64,000 bases of DNA from Branchiostoma belcheri (lineage: Eukaryota; Chordata; Leptocardii; Amphioxiformes; Branchiostomatidae): NCBI RefSeq assembly GCF_001625305.1, contig NW_017803843.1, forward strand, positions 3,161,631 through 3,225,630, read 5' to 3'. Every line of letters starts with the position of its first letter. The first letter of the stretch is position 1. The notes under the pieces were generated by a model. It had not been told where the DNA came from. It saw only the letters and a program-made list of their open reading frames with translations, and did not search any database. Of the stretch, positions 1 to 11,674 are shown piece by piece. The position numbers and the translations under genes are program-made.

Positions 1-191
1 TTGTTCACCCTGCTAGCATGCTACTGGAAAGGGTTGCACTGGTGGCGACCTTCTGCTGGATTTGTTGATCAACAGAAGGAGATTGATTTTGTAAGAAACA
101 AAGCAGATGATTCAATGTGTACATTTTACTTGTGTATGCTGCATTTTAGTGAACTAAACTGCTTCATTTCTGTTCTTCGTTTCTCACACAG
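1..191 (+). other. WDHD1: WDHD1 intron (partial)
   Basis: This is intronic sequence before the last WDHD1 coding exon. It ends in a pyrimidine-rich stretch and an AG at 190-191. The open frame running through it does not resemble the HMG-box region expected just upstream, so I do not call an exon here. Confidence 0.6.
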
Positions 192-425
192 GACTGGAAC
201 GAGAAGGCCAAACAGATGTCCAACACATCTCAAGACGCCGACCTCAAGAAAAGGAAGCGTGAATCCGAAAGTGAAGAAACCTTCCAAGGAGATGATGAGG
301 GTCTTAAGGGAGAAAATGTTGGAGACAAAAGACTTGAAGATGCCGGCAGCCAAGCTAAAAAGAAGAGGCCCCTCTCTACCTCCGTCAACAGCAAACTGTC
401 AGCGTTTGCTTTTAACAAAGACTAA
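192..425 (+). CDS. WDHD1: WDHD1 (AND-1/Ctf4 homologue), last coding exon
   Basis: This is the C-terminal exon of the replisome adaptor WDHD1, which in known orthologues links the CMG helicase to DNA polymerase alpha. The exon opens after an AG at 190-191 in phase 0 with residues DWNEKAKQMS. These match the last helix of the WDHD1 HMG box by position (VWANKAKG in vertebrates). A basic/acidic linker follows (KKRKRESESEE, then KKKRPLS), and the chain ends with KLSAFAFNKD and TAA at 423-425. The ending KLSAFAF is the conserved WDHD1 C-terminus and is the strongest evidence. The WD40 repeats and SepB domain lie upstream of the window. A polyadenylation signal AATAAA is at 684-689, giving a 3' UTR of roughly 280 bases. 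Confidence 0.88.
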   Translation, partial: DWNEKAKQMSNTSQDADLKKRKRESESEETFQGDDEGLKGENVGDKRLEDAGSQAKKKRPLSTSVNSKLSAFAFNKD

Positions 426-683
426 AGTTTAAGCCAGGCTGTTTATGTGCCTGGTGAGTAGGATGGAGGAGTGCAGGCTGGGTGTGGAAGGAGAAGCATC
501 ACAAGTGTTATTTTTCTCCACCATCAGAACTTCTTGAGAAACAACTACAAAATATGAAGATTTAACACTTTTTAGTTTAGATGCAGGAAGTCTTATGAAA
601 TTGAAAGTCACATGTCTCCATAGCTGTAGGTGAAGGTAAAGTGCTTGGAAATTTTTGCACTACAAACCAAGTAAAAATCTGAA

Positions 684-689
684 AATAAA
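684..689 (+). promoter_or_regulatory. Polyadenylation signal of WDHD1
   Basis: A canonical AATAAA hexamer lies about 260 bases after the WDHD1 stop codon in an AT-rich context. It is the first such hexamer downstream, so it is the probable 3' end signal. Confidence 0.6.
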
Positions 690-2286
690 ATATTGATTAT
701 GACACTACTAATACAGATTTGTATATTCTAATGATATTAGACTTAGAGGAATCAAGTTTTTTTACAGCTGTTGATTGTGTTGAACCAACAATAAATTATC
801 CAGTTGTTTTAACTTTAACTGCTGATTCTCCTTGGGATTGTAAGATACCTGTTGTAGCAGGCCAGAATGTACCCCTGACCAGAATGTACACTGGCCAGAT
901 TGTACTCCAGCTACACTGGGGTCAAAGAAGGACGAAGTTGGTAATCAAGGTGTTGATTTAAGTTGACATAGTAGAAAGAAAAGTAACGTACTAAAACAGA
1001 TTTTGGACAAACGCTTGAGCTGTGAACTAAAGTGCTACTAGCAACCCTACCAGAAACATGGCAAGTGTCAGTAACAGCTCAAATCATGTTAGCTACCATG
1101 ACAGATGAGCTTTGATGCTGATACTTAATTTAAGATGTTGCTCAGCTCACACACACACTGTTGCCAACCTACTGCTTAAGTAGGCTCAAAGAACACGTGT
1201 TTATGTTTGAAGACAATTAGGTGTCGGCGCCTTGAAGACTTGGCCGAATTTCCTGTCATACATGTCTCACCTTTAGACCAGTTTCTGCAGATCTGTTTTT
1301 GATTTTGTGATGAAGGTCAGACATCCAGGTGCTCCACAGTTGGTGGGCACTTTATTCCGGCATCTTTTTGGCCTTGACTTGCCACTTGCGACGCTTTACG
1401 GACAGACGTAAAGGTAGCGTAAATGTAATATTTAAGCACGCGTAATTTATATAAAGTGACTTTTAATCATAGTAGGTGTCGTGAAGTGGAAGCACCCGGA
1501 TTCCGTGAAGATCACAATTTATAGCGTTCGTCCCAGTGAAGAGGTACATGTATATTAGGGACATGAGGAGTCTTAAACAAGCGTGCGACAGGCAAGGGTC
1601 ACACCATGTCTGCTGCACGCTTACTTAAGGAGAACAGACTACTGGTCTGCCTTTCGTAATGGACTTTAATTTAAACCTATCTTGGCAGCGTCGGAAATGA
1701 ACTAAGAGGATTGGTGCTGTAATCGACAGCACACTACTGTCCGCATGCCGAGCCTTAATTTGTAAAAACAGGTCATGTGCTACCTTCCTCTGCTTATGTC
1801 GCATGACCAGTAAACTGCCTTCAGGTGTAACACAAGCTGTGCAAGACCGGACTGTAAGGCTTGATCCACTCACACCGGGATGGATTCCTACTCTTGGTGG
1901 GATCTTTCGTGTTCGATCGAGGTATGGCTCTCTTCAAACACGGGACCTCCAGCCTCTGCGTAAGAAAACAAGAGAGTAATGGTGGAAAGTATCAGTCTTA
2001 TCAACCCAAGTGCTTATAGATTCGTTTTCCGATCTTACACATTGGGGCTTGCTAACTTAGTTTGGGTTTGTGTGTGCGTTGGCTCTATCTGGAAGTCAGG
2101 TCAAGAGGGCCCAGAATCATGAGCTGGTCATGATCCAGCTAACAACAAGGACAAGTTGGCCCGGTTGTTGCCAGGGTTCTAGTCGGAAAACGGAGAGAAA
2201 TTCACATTAATGGATGAGACAAGAAATTCAACAAAAAAGACTCGAAATACTTCTTCGATTTTTTTTTGTTTGAAAGAGAAAAAATC
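690..2286. other. Intergenic, no gene seen
   Basis: I see no spliced coding signal, no long open frame with a recognisable product, and no clear repeat in this stretch. A short (CA)n run lies near 1151. Confidence 0.5.
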
Positions 2287-2359
2287 TGCCCCGTGTGAGG
2301 ATCGAACTCACGACCTTCAGATTATGAGACTGACGCGCTGCCTACTGCGCTAACGAGGC
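2287..2359 (-). tRNA. tRNA-Met (CAU), elongator
   Basis: Read on the minus strand, this 73 nt sequence begins GCCTCGTTAGCGCAG and folds into a full cloverleaf. The anticodon loop CTCATAA gives anticodon CAU, the T loop is TTCGATC, the T stem GTGAG pairs with CTCAC, and the discriminator base is A. It is nearly identical to vertebrate elongator tRNA-Met. The only acceptor-stem irregularity is the usual U4-G69 wobble. A T6 run a few bases past the 3' end (minus strand) is a normal RNA polymerase III terminator. There is no intron. Confidence 0.97.
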
Positions 2360-3200
2360 TGTGTGAGGTAACTGGCAACAACGCAATAAAGTCGGACACT
2401 ACTGGACCATTACAGCAGTCCTCCCTATCCATCAACATCAGTCACGTGACTACAGATCAGCGCGCGCCATTTTGTCCGTAAAATTTTCACATAAGCTGAT
2501 ACTTCCGGCAGAACAACGGAAAATCACTCTAATTATGAAATTCAGTGTATATACGTGTATATAAGGAAAACCTCCTTGTATTGAGACCGACAATGATCAG
2601 GTATGATTCAGTTAGTTGCTTCAGACACCTGAGCGACCATGGCATCAATCGGCCTGTTTTGTCGCCAAAACCGTGTTTCCGGATGCGCCCTGACGTCTGT
2701 TACTCCGCACTCAGACTTATCTATCCTCATAATCAAAATTCCGTCATTACACAGATCGCCTCATGACACAACGTTAGAATATCGTAATTGATATTACATA
2801 TTCTAACTTTTGCGGTTGACATTGATGTGAATTGAGAGTCGAGAGAGCTGCCAGACGCCAGTAAGCCACACGGGGTCCTCGGAACGACAAATCAGTCGCC
2901 TCCGTCTCCCCCTCCGGTCCAAAAAACACGATTATCCGTCCGCAGTAGCGAAAACCGATCCCGAACAATGTCTTTAGGAATGGGGCGGTGGCGTGCACTC
3001 AACAGTTCACCATGCCCGTATCAATTCTGTGCGAATGTCATTCTCCGTCCGTCCCAATTAAAAGTGACACGTAGTGGCGGATCAGTGGCGCACAGTTGGG
3101 GTGTTAGTTTTCTCCGCTGTTCTACGGTGTCACGCATTCCGCTGGCGTTACGCAGCTCCGAAACGTAGAGAGAAGGCGTCACGTCGTCTTGCGTCTGAAG
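2360..3200. other. Upstream region of the first C1q gene
   Basis: No coding sequence is recognisable. This must hold the 5' UTR and promoter of the C1q-domain gene that begins at 3201, but I see no clear TATA box at a sensible distance. Confidence 0.4.
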
Positions 3201-5031
3201 ATGGGAACGTCTTGGAAGGAATTATCCCTGTCTGCCGTCCTGCTGCTTTTGTGCGCGGGCAGCGTCGTCGGCAAGGAGCTGAAGTGCGTCTGCGAGGACG
3301 ACCCGGGGTTTTACAGGTACAGCAGAGGGACGCACTCCGGCAGGGTGAGCAGACCAAGCGGGCCGCAGGGCGTCACAGCCGACAACAAACGGGAACGGGG
3401 TAGGCACAGGTCCTTTATCACGTTTATCTTATCTGTAGGCACATCAATGGTCATTGAAATAAATGCTGTCGGTTTAATATGGCCGTAAATATAGCGTACG
3501 ATTTTTATGCCGCAGATTTTCAAGCAGGCTATGACATGTGACAGAACAACACCGACAAGGATCTAAGGCAGTCTTTTCATTCAATCTTTGCAGGACATAG
3601 TAATGACTGTCCCAAGAATGCCCTCAGTTTGCGATCGCATGACTTATGTGACTGGGCACTAAACAACACTCGTCATGTATGTTGTTGAAAACAAATGCCC
3701 CTCCCATGACGACTAATGTATCCACACTGTATATACAAGTGTAGTTGTATCTGGATGTGGTTCTAAATTTGTTTCCCCTATGACAGTAGTCGTGACCTCG
3801 AGTGTCCCGAATAGCGACACGAACAACGTTCTGCCCGCTGCCATGGCAACATACAGCTGTCATCAATGTCATTCCGCCCGCTGCCAGGACGACGCACAGC
3901 TGACATCCATGTCAATGACTCACCAGCCACGGCCAAAGCCGCATATTTAGATTTAGCTTACTGTCGACTATACCCATGTGGCTTCATCAGTATGTTTGCA
4001 AGTGTCGCCATATTGGTGTTCAGTGCATTTCAGTGATCCGTAGCCCAAACGTTGTCACTTGTCAGACATTTATTATAGCTCATTAACCACTGCCATTAAT
4101 AAGTTTCCGAACCTCAAAATAAAAGACAAAAGAACATTTTCAAATCTTGTCGAGAAACGTTTTGAGGACCATGTGTTGCCGCCTCCTTTTCCCCTAGTGT
4201 TTGGCAAGCCTGATGGCCCCGCTAACCTGGTGGAGCCCGGCGCTCCCGGTGTCCGCGGCGCCGGCGGGAAGAAGGTTCGCTCCTCCGCCCGACGGGCCGG
4301 CAAGAAGGCGCACAAGCTCGGCGTGGTGGGCCAGATCGTCGGCTCCAGGAACAACGGGCTGCCGGCCTTCACCGCGGTGCGCTCGCACGACCTGGCCGCC
4401 ATGGACGGCAACATCGTCATCACGTTCGACCAGACACCGACAAACGTCGCCGACGACTTTGACGCGTCGTCGGGCGTCTTCGTGTGCCAGGTGCGTATAT
4501 AGTCCTGTTATAAGCAACCCTACCTCTGAATCTAGACGTCGGTAGTTCGAATCCCAGCTGTTATCGCGCGACATGAACGCTACTGGAAAGGGTCACAGTC
4601 CTTAGGATGGGACGTTAAGCCGTGGTCTACTGTTTATTATACTTGTCGACAAGATAAAGGAATTTCCTCACGACCAGTGACAGAAAAGATTGACTCAGAT
4701 AGCTACTTTTTCAAATGGCCCGAGATCAGCACGTTCACCTTGACGTTTCCTTTTTTTTCTCCACCAGGTGAGCGGCGTGTACTACTTCTCGTTCGGTATG
4801 CGGAAGGCTGAGGGCACGGACAGCGCGGTGTTGCTGTTGCGGAACGGGCGGGCGGTGGCCATGGCACACAGCACGGGGCGGGCCGGGACCGAGATGCTGG
4901 CCCAGGGGGCGGCCATCGTCCTGCAGGCCGAGGACAGGGTCCATACCGAGCTCAGGATCGGCAGCGTCTTGGACGGCAGCAAAAACGAACCCGCCATCGT
5001 CTTCTCCGGATTTCTTATACAGAGGAAGTAG
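3201..5031 (+). CDS. Secreted C1q-domain protein (C1q/TNF-related-like), three exons
   Basis: The coding exons are 3201-3399, 4198-4490 and 4768-5031. Introns are phase 1 and phase 0 with GT-AG borders, giving 251 residues. The ATG at 3201 starts a clear signal peptide (MGTSWKELSLSAVLLLLCAG). A short basic spacer follows with a CVC pair, which could form interchain disulfides, and a trace of Gly-X-Y sequence (PGAPGVRGAGG) but no real collagen stalk. The C-terminal 130 residues are a C1q domain: AFTAVRS at its start, FDASSGVFVCQ and VSGVYYFSF in the middle, and FSGFLIQ at the end, matching the family beta-strand pattern. C1q-domain proteins form trimers and act outside the cell in recognition or signalling; the ligand is unknown here. 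A similar gene lies in the same orientation 10 kb downstream. A possible polyadenylation signal is at 5623-5628. Confidence 0.9.
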
Positions 5032-5874
5032 ATAAAAACGGCGTGTCGGTCGACTAGCCGCCACTAGTGTAAGGCACCCTTCCACCAGACAGCGATCGGT
5101 GATGAACCGTTGAGCGACCAAAATTGGATTTTGTGTGACCCTTGTTTTTATTGACAATGTACTGACAGTATTTGGAATGTGATGCAAGATGCAAAAGTAT
5201 GGCTAGAAAGACAACAAAGCACACAAAACGTACTGTGTTTATTTTCAGATTCATCGAGCGGTCTGTCAAATATTTGGTCGCTCACCGGTCGCACCCTCAA
5301 GTGGAACGGGGTGTGAGGGATTATCGATTGTAGAATTTGACAAAAAAGGGTCAATAATTGGCCGGGGGAGTGAGCCGCGGTAAAGCAAACATTTTCTCTT
5401 AGAACTGCGCGGGCAATTGCAAACTCCCCTGGTAAATTATTCACACTATGCCAGTGCAGTTAGTCTCGATCTCACTGGTAGAGGCTAGTCTAGCGTCGGC
5501 CATAGAAAATTATTGTCTCTGCGAAATTCTCCCATCTTTCTCGTATTTTCGCAAAAGGTTTGTTCTTGGTGTATTCTGTCTTTTTTGATCGACAAGACAT
5601 GCCTTTATATAAGAGTTGAGTAAATAAATACCCGTACTGTGTACGGAACAGTATCATACGCACATTATCAAACGAACGCTTAAGAGATTAACTTTAGTCC
5701 CTAGTTACTGTTGAATGTCTTTGATTGGTGTTAAACGTTCTAAACGTCTAGTAATATATAATCGTTTGCGATACATGAAATACGATGTACGTGTTTTTTT
5801 CAGACTATCGAGATGGAATGATCTTTCTTCTGGTACGAGTAACTTTGGTCTGGTTGTTTGTTCTTAGTTTTTGT

Positions 5875-5974
5875 TAGCCTGGTTACCAAACCTATTATAG
5901 CTTCCGAGTCCTACATCCTCTCCGCAAATAGGATGTAGGACTCGGGAGCTACAATAGGTTTGGTAACCAGGCTA
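5875..5974. mobile_element. Hairpin MITE, TAGCC termini, 9 bp target duplication
   Basis: This is a 100 bp near-perfect inverted repeat, starting TAGCCTGGTTACCAAACC and ending in the complementary GGTAACCAGGCTA, with a loop of roughly 10 bases around 5920-5929. It is flanked by the perfect 9 bp direct repeat AGTTTTTGT (5866-5874 and 5975-5983). The structure is that of a non-autonomous DNA transposon. The termini and target size match the elements at 22350 and 37328. Confidence 0.85.
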
Positions 5975-8942
5975 AGTTTTTGTAGCCTCTATCGCAGCCT
6001 TCTTGGGATGTTTTCCCCAACAACTAACTACGCGCAGTTTTCTGATAGTTACCACGCAGGATCCATACAGCTGGCTATGCTAGGCTATGAAGGCCAGGTG
6101 GTTTAGGGTGACCTGAACCATTAAAGCTCGGTTAGTAATGAACACCGGGGCAGCAATTAGCGCTGTTTACCCGGTAATCCTGGCGTCCGTCGGGAGTGTC
6201 GACTTTGAGTCTTGGATCTGATTTCTTGTTTGATACCATCATTTACAATTTGTGTTGGTTAATTTGGAACTTGCTAGGCCAGTGTTGTTTGCGCTCTGCC
6301 AAATGTATCGCGCGATTGTAAACGGGGAATTCTTGGGACGGTCGTGCAAGCTCGGTACATGTACAAAATTCAGCTATCTTGTTATGAAAATGGACTTGAA
6401 CTACAGATACAAGGTTGTAGTTATACAACATAAACTCAACCAGTCATCATCGCGAATATCGATTTATTACTAATGGTGGACAATGCAATGGGTTGCTGGA
6501 AAATAGTAGATATTGACAATATAGATTAGATACTAAATAGTACCATGTCAGAGAAGTTTGCCGGCTATGTCAATATTAAGGTCTTCGGCGCTGCCTAGTA
6601 CAGCTATGTCGAATAATGGGTGGGCTACTTCTACAGTGTACATTGTTTGCAGAAGGAATGTCGACAGACTACGGATCCGTGGGTTGCAATTTCTACTACT
6701 TTCCACCTACTGCAGTCTGGTGACTACGCCTTACGGCCAGGCGATCAATGTTTTGGTCGCCAGGGACGCCCACGGTATGGGCCAGTCGTCAGGGTGAAGG
6801 CGGAAACAGGAAAGGGAGAAAATACCACAAGTTCCTGTCCTGCCGTGCCACTAGGACTGTCACCGAAGAGAGTGCCAATGGTCGTCATTGAGGTGCAGTA
6901 AACGTTGCCTACTGACACGTAAATACCGACTACTATTTGGCCTTCCATGTTTCCGACGTTGGGAGATCCGTCAATGTCAATACCGAGGACCTGACGTCAC
7001 ATACTAGTGGAACCTAAGAAGGCCACCCTGAACGTTACATGACGTCACCTGGAAACGTCTTAGCGGCGGCGAAACGTCTGGAAAGCAGAGACACCACGTG
7101 CGCCGTGCGGACAGGTGATCTGCACCGCTCACCGGCCACATGTCCCCGCCGTGCGTCTCGGAAACGACACGGAAGTTTTAGACATGGCCGAGTCAAGATT
7201 TATAGCTCAACGATTAAGGAACTTCTGTCCACACATTGTACCGTAAGCACACCCATTACAACTTTGTCACTAGAAATGTCTCCCCTCTTTCCGCAAATAG
7301 TGAAATGGACCTTATTCGGATGGGAAGGCTGCATGAAATGACGTCACGTTAACAAATGTACTGTAGCGTTACGTAAATCTGACAATACCTTCGCAAACTG
7401 GTTCATATAAATATCGCAGTCCTTCTGTGTGCCGTGACACTGACCCGGACAGTGACGTCAGGCGGTCCACAGGACGTGTTTACATATAAACACACGCCAT
7501 GGCGTCATCTGAATTAACGAGAATAACATTCGTGACTTTCCTCATAAGGTAACAAGTTACTAACAACCATATGTTATCACGAGGACGTCACACTGGCACA
7601 GACGCGGTCTGCAAGAACGAGAACAATCCATACCTTCACCAAATTATGTTATCCTTTACAACGTCCTACCTGGCCGTAGATTCTACTCTACTCTACTCTA
7701 CAACTGACGAATTATAAATGTTTCTTCTCAATTACTATGCAAATAAGATTCTCATCTGCTTGAATTATCAGTTGATCCAAGGTAGAAATTTACCGAATCG
7801 AGTGAATTATTTGCCAGCCTGGGGAGTTGGCAATCTACTGGAGGTCCTGAGAAATTGGCCACCTGATGTAGCCAACTTCTTTCCATTTACTGTCACTATT
7901 ATTAACTTCCGTGAATGGAACAAGACATTAAAAAGTGTTTGTCTCACCAGACTCCTTTTGTGGGTCCCCAAATAGGTTTTACTGGCCGCATAGAGTGAAG
8001 GATTTGCCAGAGGAGCTCGCAGGCAGGTGAAGGCCCAAATGTGGCCAATTGGCTCGCTAATATTTCTTCACCCCAAGTAGCCAAGTTAAGCCAATTTGCA
8101 GTCACTATTATTAGGAAGTCAGGTGGGGACAAGAACACGCCGTGTGTTTGTGTGTTACTGTCAGGAGTGTCAGCTCAGGCGAACCAACCCGTCCTACAGC
8201 AACATTTGATAGCCTCGCAAAGGGGCTGAAGGCGACATGTGACAACCTCTGCATTGTATATAACGTTATATGACAATGCTTTAGAAAATGCAAAACGTTA
8301 GAAATTCCAACAGTAAAGGCAGATCCTCACCTCATACTACATAGTCGTTTGTAAGGTAGATCGATTAGTCTAAATGCATGAAGTACATGAAGCCGTGCCT
8401 CGTGCAATAAAGTTTATCAACATTCAGTTAATTTTCCTCTCAGTTCTTTTTCCGTTTTCTCGTTTCTTTCTATGCCTTCTTGTTGTCTTTCTTTCCTTTC
8501 TTCTTCCGCCCATTTCTGAAGTGAGATATTTCAGTCCCATTTTTCCCCTCTTCCCATCCGTATCCCATGAAATCTACCGCGTTTTGTCCGTTATACAGAT
8601 GTCTAAGACGTTTGTCGTCGCCGCATTTTTCTCCTGACCTTGAACGACGGGAGGGTGCATCAACTTGACCTCTCGCGTGTGCGCCGTGACCTCTCGCGTG
8701 TGCGGCACAAGTGTCTCCATCGGAAACAGACAGGTCCGTTACCTTGTCATCATGACAACGTTTTCAACTTACCGCTATTCTTTCTAATGGGGGCATGTCA
8801 GCGTATTCATATTCTTTTCCCTCCATGTATGCATAAGAAATGTGACGTGTCCTGGATGAGGGATGTTCATATCTGAATTTGTGACTGTTTGACCACGGGG
8901 TTAGGTCAGGTTCAAGTGTGGCTCAGGTGTGTCTCATTAACC

Positions 8943-9485
8943 GTGCACTTGAACTCTAAGGCCCCTATCTATCATCGGTACCGGCTTAAACCGCACCGAC
9001 AAGTGTCGACATGTTATCTTCTCGTCTGTGATGCTTACTATTGCAGTATTTGCTAGCGATTTCGACTTGTCAACATACAAACTTTAGTGAGTAGCGATTA
9101 ATCTCCAAGGAGATCTTTTGGTGGCTGTAAGGCAGTATCATATTGGTAACACATGTACAGTATCATTGGCAGGGCAGTATCTAATACGCTGGGGGAAAAA
9201 ATACCAGTACAAGAAATAAAGCCCGATAATAACGCATTAACTGACACGTAAAAAGTAAGCCGAAGCCTTAACCTCTGGAGAGTAAGTAGCGCTAATGGCA
9301 GTATGTTCTTGTATTTACTGACTTTAATGGTCAAAGCCACGCACGTGTGTCCTATTAACCGTGCACTTGAACTCCAAGGCCCGTTATCGATACCGGTAAG
9401 TGTCGGCAAGTTTATCTTCTTTTCTGTGGTGCTTACTATCGCAGTATTAGCTAGCGATTTCGACTTGCCAACATACAAACCTCAA
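8943..9485 (+). repeat. Direct duplication of about 140 bp
   Basis: Two diverged direct copies (8943-9086 and 9361-9485) share GTGCACTTGAACTC at the start and GCTAGCGATTTCGACTTG near the end, with small indels between. Neither copy codes for anything recognisable. Confidence 0.75.
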
Positions 9486-10407
9486 CGACTTTGGATCTAA
9501 ATTTCGTTATTGAAGGCATAGGTTTTTACTTTCAATTCAACAAATATATCGTTCACATTCACTGCGCCTTGCAGGGGATCGGAGGGGGGAGTTTTACGAG
9601 ATCTGACTCCAAAGGTTGCCAGGATGATATATGTACACCCCATCTGATCAGCAGGTGAGCTATCAACACCTACTGGGCCGGCCCGCCCGCAGCATGACAG
9701 GGGCACATCGACACCATGGCCGTGTCAGGACAAGATTTTATAAATCAGTTTCATATATAATACATGCGAGAAACAGGCTGAAAAACTGTAGTGTAAAATC
9801 TTAAACTTATGTTTGGAATTGTGTAGCTTGGATTTAGTAATACAACCTGCGGAAACCGTGACTAGCCTCAAGTGATAAACTTTACCATCATGATCTGCAC
9901 AGACATGATGTGTATGTATTGTATATATAAACTCTTAAACCTTTGTCGTGAGTCAGGGATGACATTTTATCCGGCTCAATCTGTCATATATACACCTTCA
10001 GGAAGTAAAGGTCCCCAACAGACCCGCACACCCGGCAGGAGACATCCCTGGTTTATCGTGGACATATTTCCTGGGTGTCATCATTACAGCCGGTCTGCGC
10101 GGAATGCAGCGTCCCGCTTTAGTCACGACTGATGAGAAAATCAGACAACGTCGGATCAAACGGCAGCGTCACAGATTTCCAAATATGCAGCGAAGAATCT
10201 CGGCGACGAGGAGAAGGGAGTCGGCGGGTAAGCCGTTTTGATGGGAAAAGTCGCAAAGGGTCACTTCGAATTTTAGGAAGACACTTGGAACGAACACCGG
10301 CTCTAATCCGTTTTATCGTTAAATAGCTGTATCTATCAAACGCATGATGAAAATGAAAATTGAAAATCATTGTTTGGCGATGGTGGTTACGTCGTTGTAG
10401 TTCAAGA

Positions 10408-10740
10408 CCCTGTCACACATTCAGGACCGTCCCACGACTTTGCTCCGGACCACTTCCCAACCAAGGTTGGCGCTGGGTTGGGCGTATCTTGGAATTAAGC
10501 CTATTCTAAATTCGGTTCGCTTCTCTGGTCGCATCCAAGAAGAATACGACTTTCACGATATTTTTTGTTTTTCAAAATTCATTGTCGGTTCACTCGGTTG
10601 GCGTATACGACTATCAAAGAATAGCACGTATTAAACCTCGCAACTCCCAACCAATGATATGGCCTCGCTCACGATCACGACTAAAAATACTCCCAACCGA
10701 CCATGTTCTGGAGAAGGTCGGCTGTGTGTAACAGAAGTCT
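10408..10740. repeat. Dispersed repeat, TGTCACACATTC family, copy 1
   Basis: This copy begins CTGTCACACATTCAGGACC and carries the internal block CCAAGAAGAATA. It ends near TGTGTGTAACAG, roughly the inverse of the start. Related sequence occurs at 33203-33345 inside KAT7 and at 50111-50320. It is probably a MITE family. Confidence 0.6.
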
Positions 10741-11524
10741 GACTCAGCGAATATCAGGCAGATGATGTTAGCTCGGGTCTCTTGGTGGGAGGTTCCGGCG
10801 GGTCACGACCCGAATTTCCGCGGGAACAGTTCGCTACTGCTGCCAGGACCACTTTCCATCAGGCTGAAACTAGTCTTTACTAGACTTCGTGCCGGGCTGC
10901 CTGAAAAAAAACTTGTATTTCTATGGCCAGCTAACTCCCGCAACCCACCGAGTCTGTTAGAGGTCTGGACTAGACTGGTATTGTTATATACATGTAACCC
11001 AACAAGGTTAAAATTTTTGTATACCTTAAAAGAAATAAACAGATTATGATATTGATTGAAGAGGGACAACCGTGGAAAACTTGTAACTACCGTCATGTTA
11101 TGTTTTTCACTGCCTGCTTGGTTTCTGGTTTAACAGTCTTTCTTCCAAACACCAGCTCGAATTATCTGACAAGCAAACGCAGCGGTTTGTTAGTTGTGGT
11201 CTGCTCCGGTCTGCTCCAGTCGCGCGAAGGACCGTCCAAGGTCACGGTCGGCAGCCAGAACAAAGACTCCGCGCGACTTCCGGTCCGTCACAGTGGATAT
11301 GGACAGGAAACCGCGCTCGGCAGAAGGTTTGCACCGCGCATTCCGCCCTCGCCTCCTCGGGTTGACTCAACCCCGCGAACCGACAACAGCCAGCTTCTGA
11401 GTTTACCCGCGTGACGTCAACCGCGCGAACAGGCGCTGATAGCTTCTGACTGTAAGTGTGACATCAGCGGGGCGGAGCTTGGGACTTCCTTTCCGAGTGT
11501 GGGTCGGGGGTGAGGCTTTCCCGG

Positions 11525-11532
11525 TATATAAA
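11525..11532 (+). promoter_or_regulatory. TATA box of the second C1q gene
   Basis: TATATAAA is followed by GC-rich sequence and, about 145 bases later, by a strong splice donor (AAAG/GTACGTAAG at 11674/11675). Upstream are a GC box (GGGGCGGAGC near 11469) and a perfect CRE-type TGACGTCA at 11412-11419. Transcription would start near 11555, giving a noncoding first exon ending at 11674. This assignment to the gene at 14713 is inferred from orientation and the splice donor. Confidence 0.6.
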
Positions 11533-11554
11533 CGGCGCGCGGGGTACGCTAGTC

Positions 11555-11674
11555 GTCATACACCAGGACAACACAGACACGGCCGTCCGGACTGTCCAAC
11601 TCAGCAGCTAAACCGTGGGCCAATCTTATAGGGATATATCCAGCCTGCCTTGGAGTATCATATCGTAACAAAAG
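11555..11674 (+). other. Probable noncoding exon 1 of the second C1q gene
   Basis: This sequence lies between the TATA box and a consensus donor GTACGTAAG. It has no long open frame. The next exon would begin after the AG at 14695-14696, 16 bases before the ATG at 14713. The start position is estimated from TATA spacing. Confidence 0.5.

Larger units (their letters stand above)
5032..11524. other. Intergenic region rich in small repeats
   Basis: There is no recognisable gene in these 6.5 kb. The region contains a hairpin element (5875-5974), a 140 bp direct duplication (8943-9086 and 9361-9485), a CAAGCAGAT-type MITE end (9098-9118) and a dispersed repeat copy (10408-10740). It also has small local repeats at 7681-7702 (CTACT)n and 8665-8704 (two 23 bp copies). 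The last few hundred bases, rising in GC, are the upstream region of the second C1q gene. Confidence 0.5.

Noticed and set aside
1-191. Upstream extension of the WDHD1 frame
   Set aside because: The residues do not match the HMG box that should precede the last exon, and an acceptor AG lies at 190-191.
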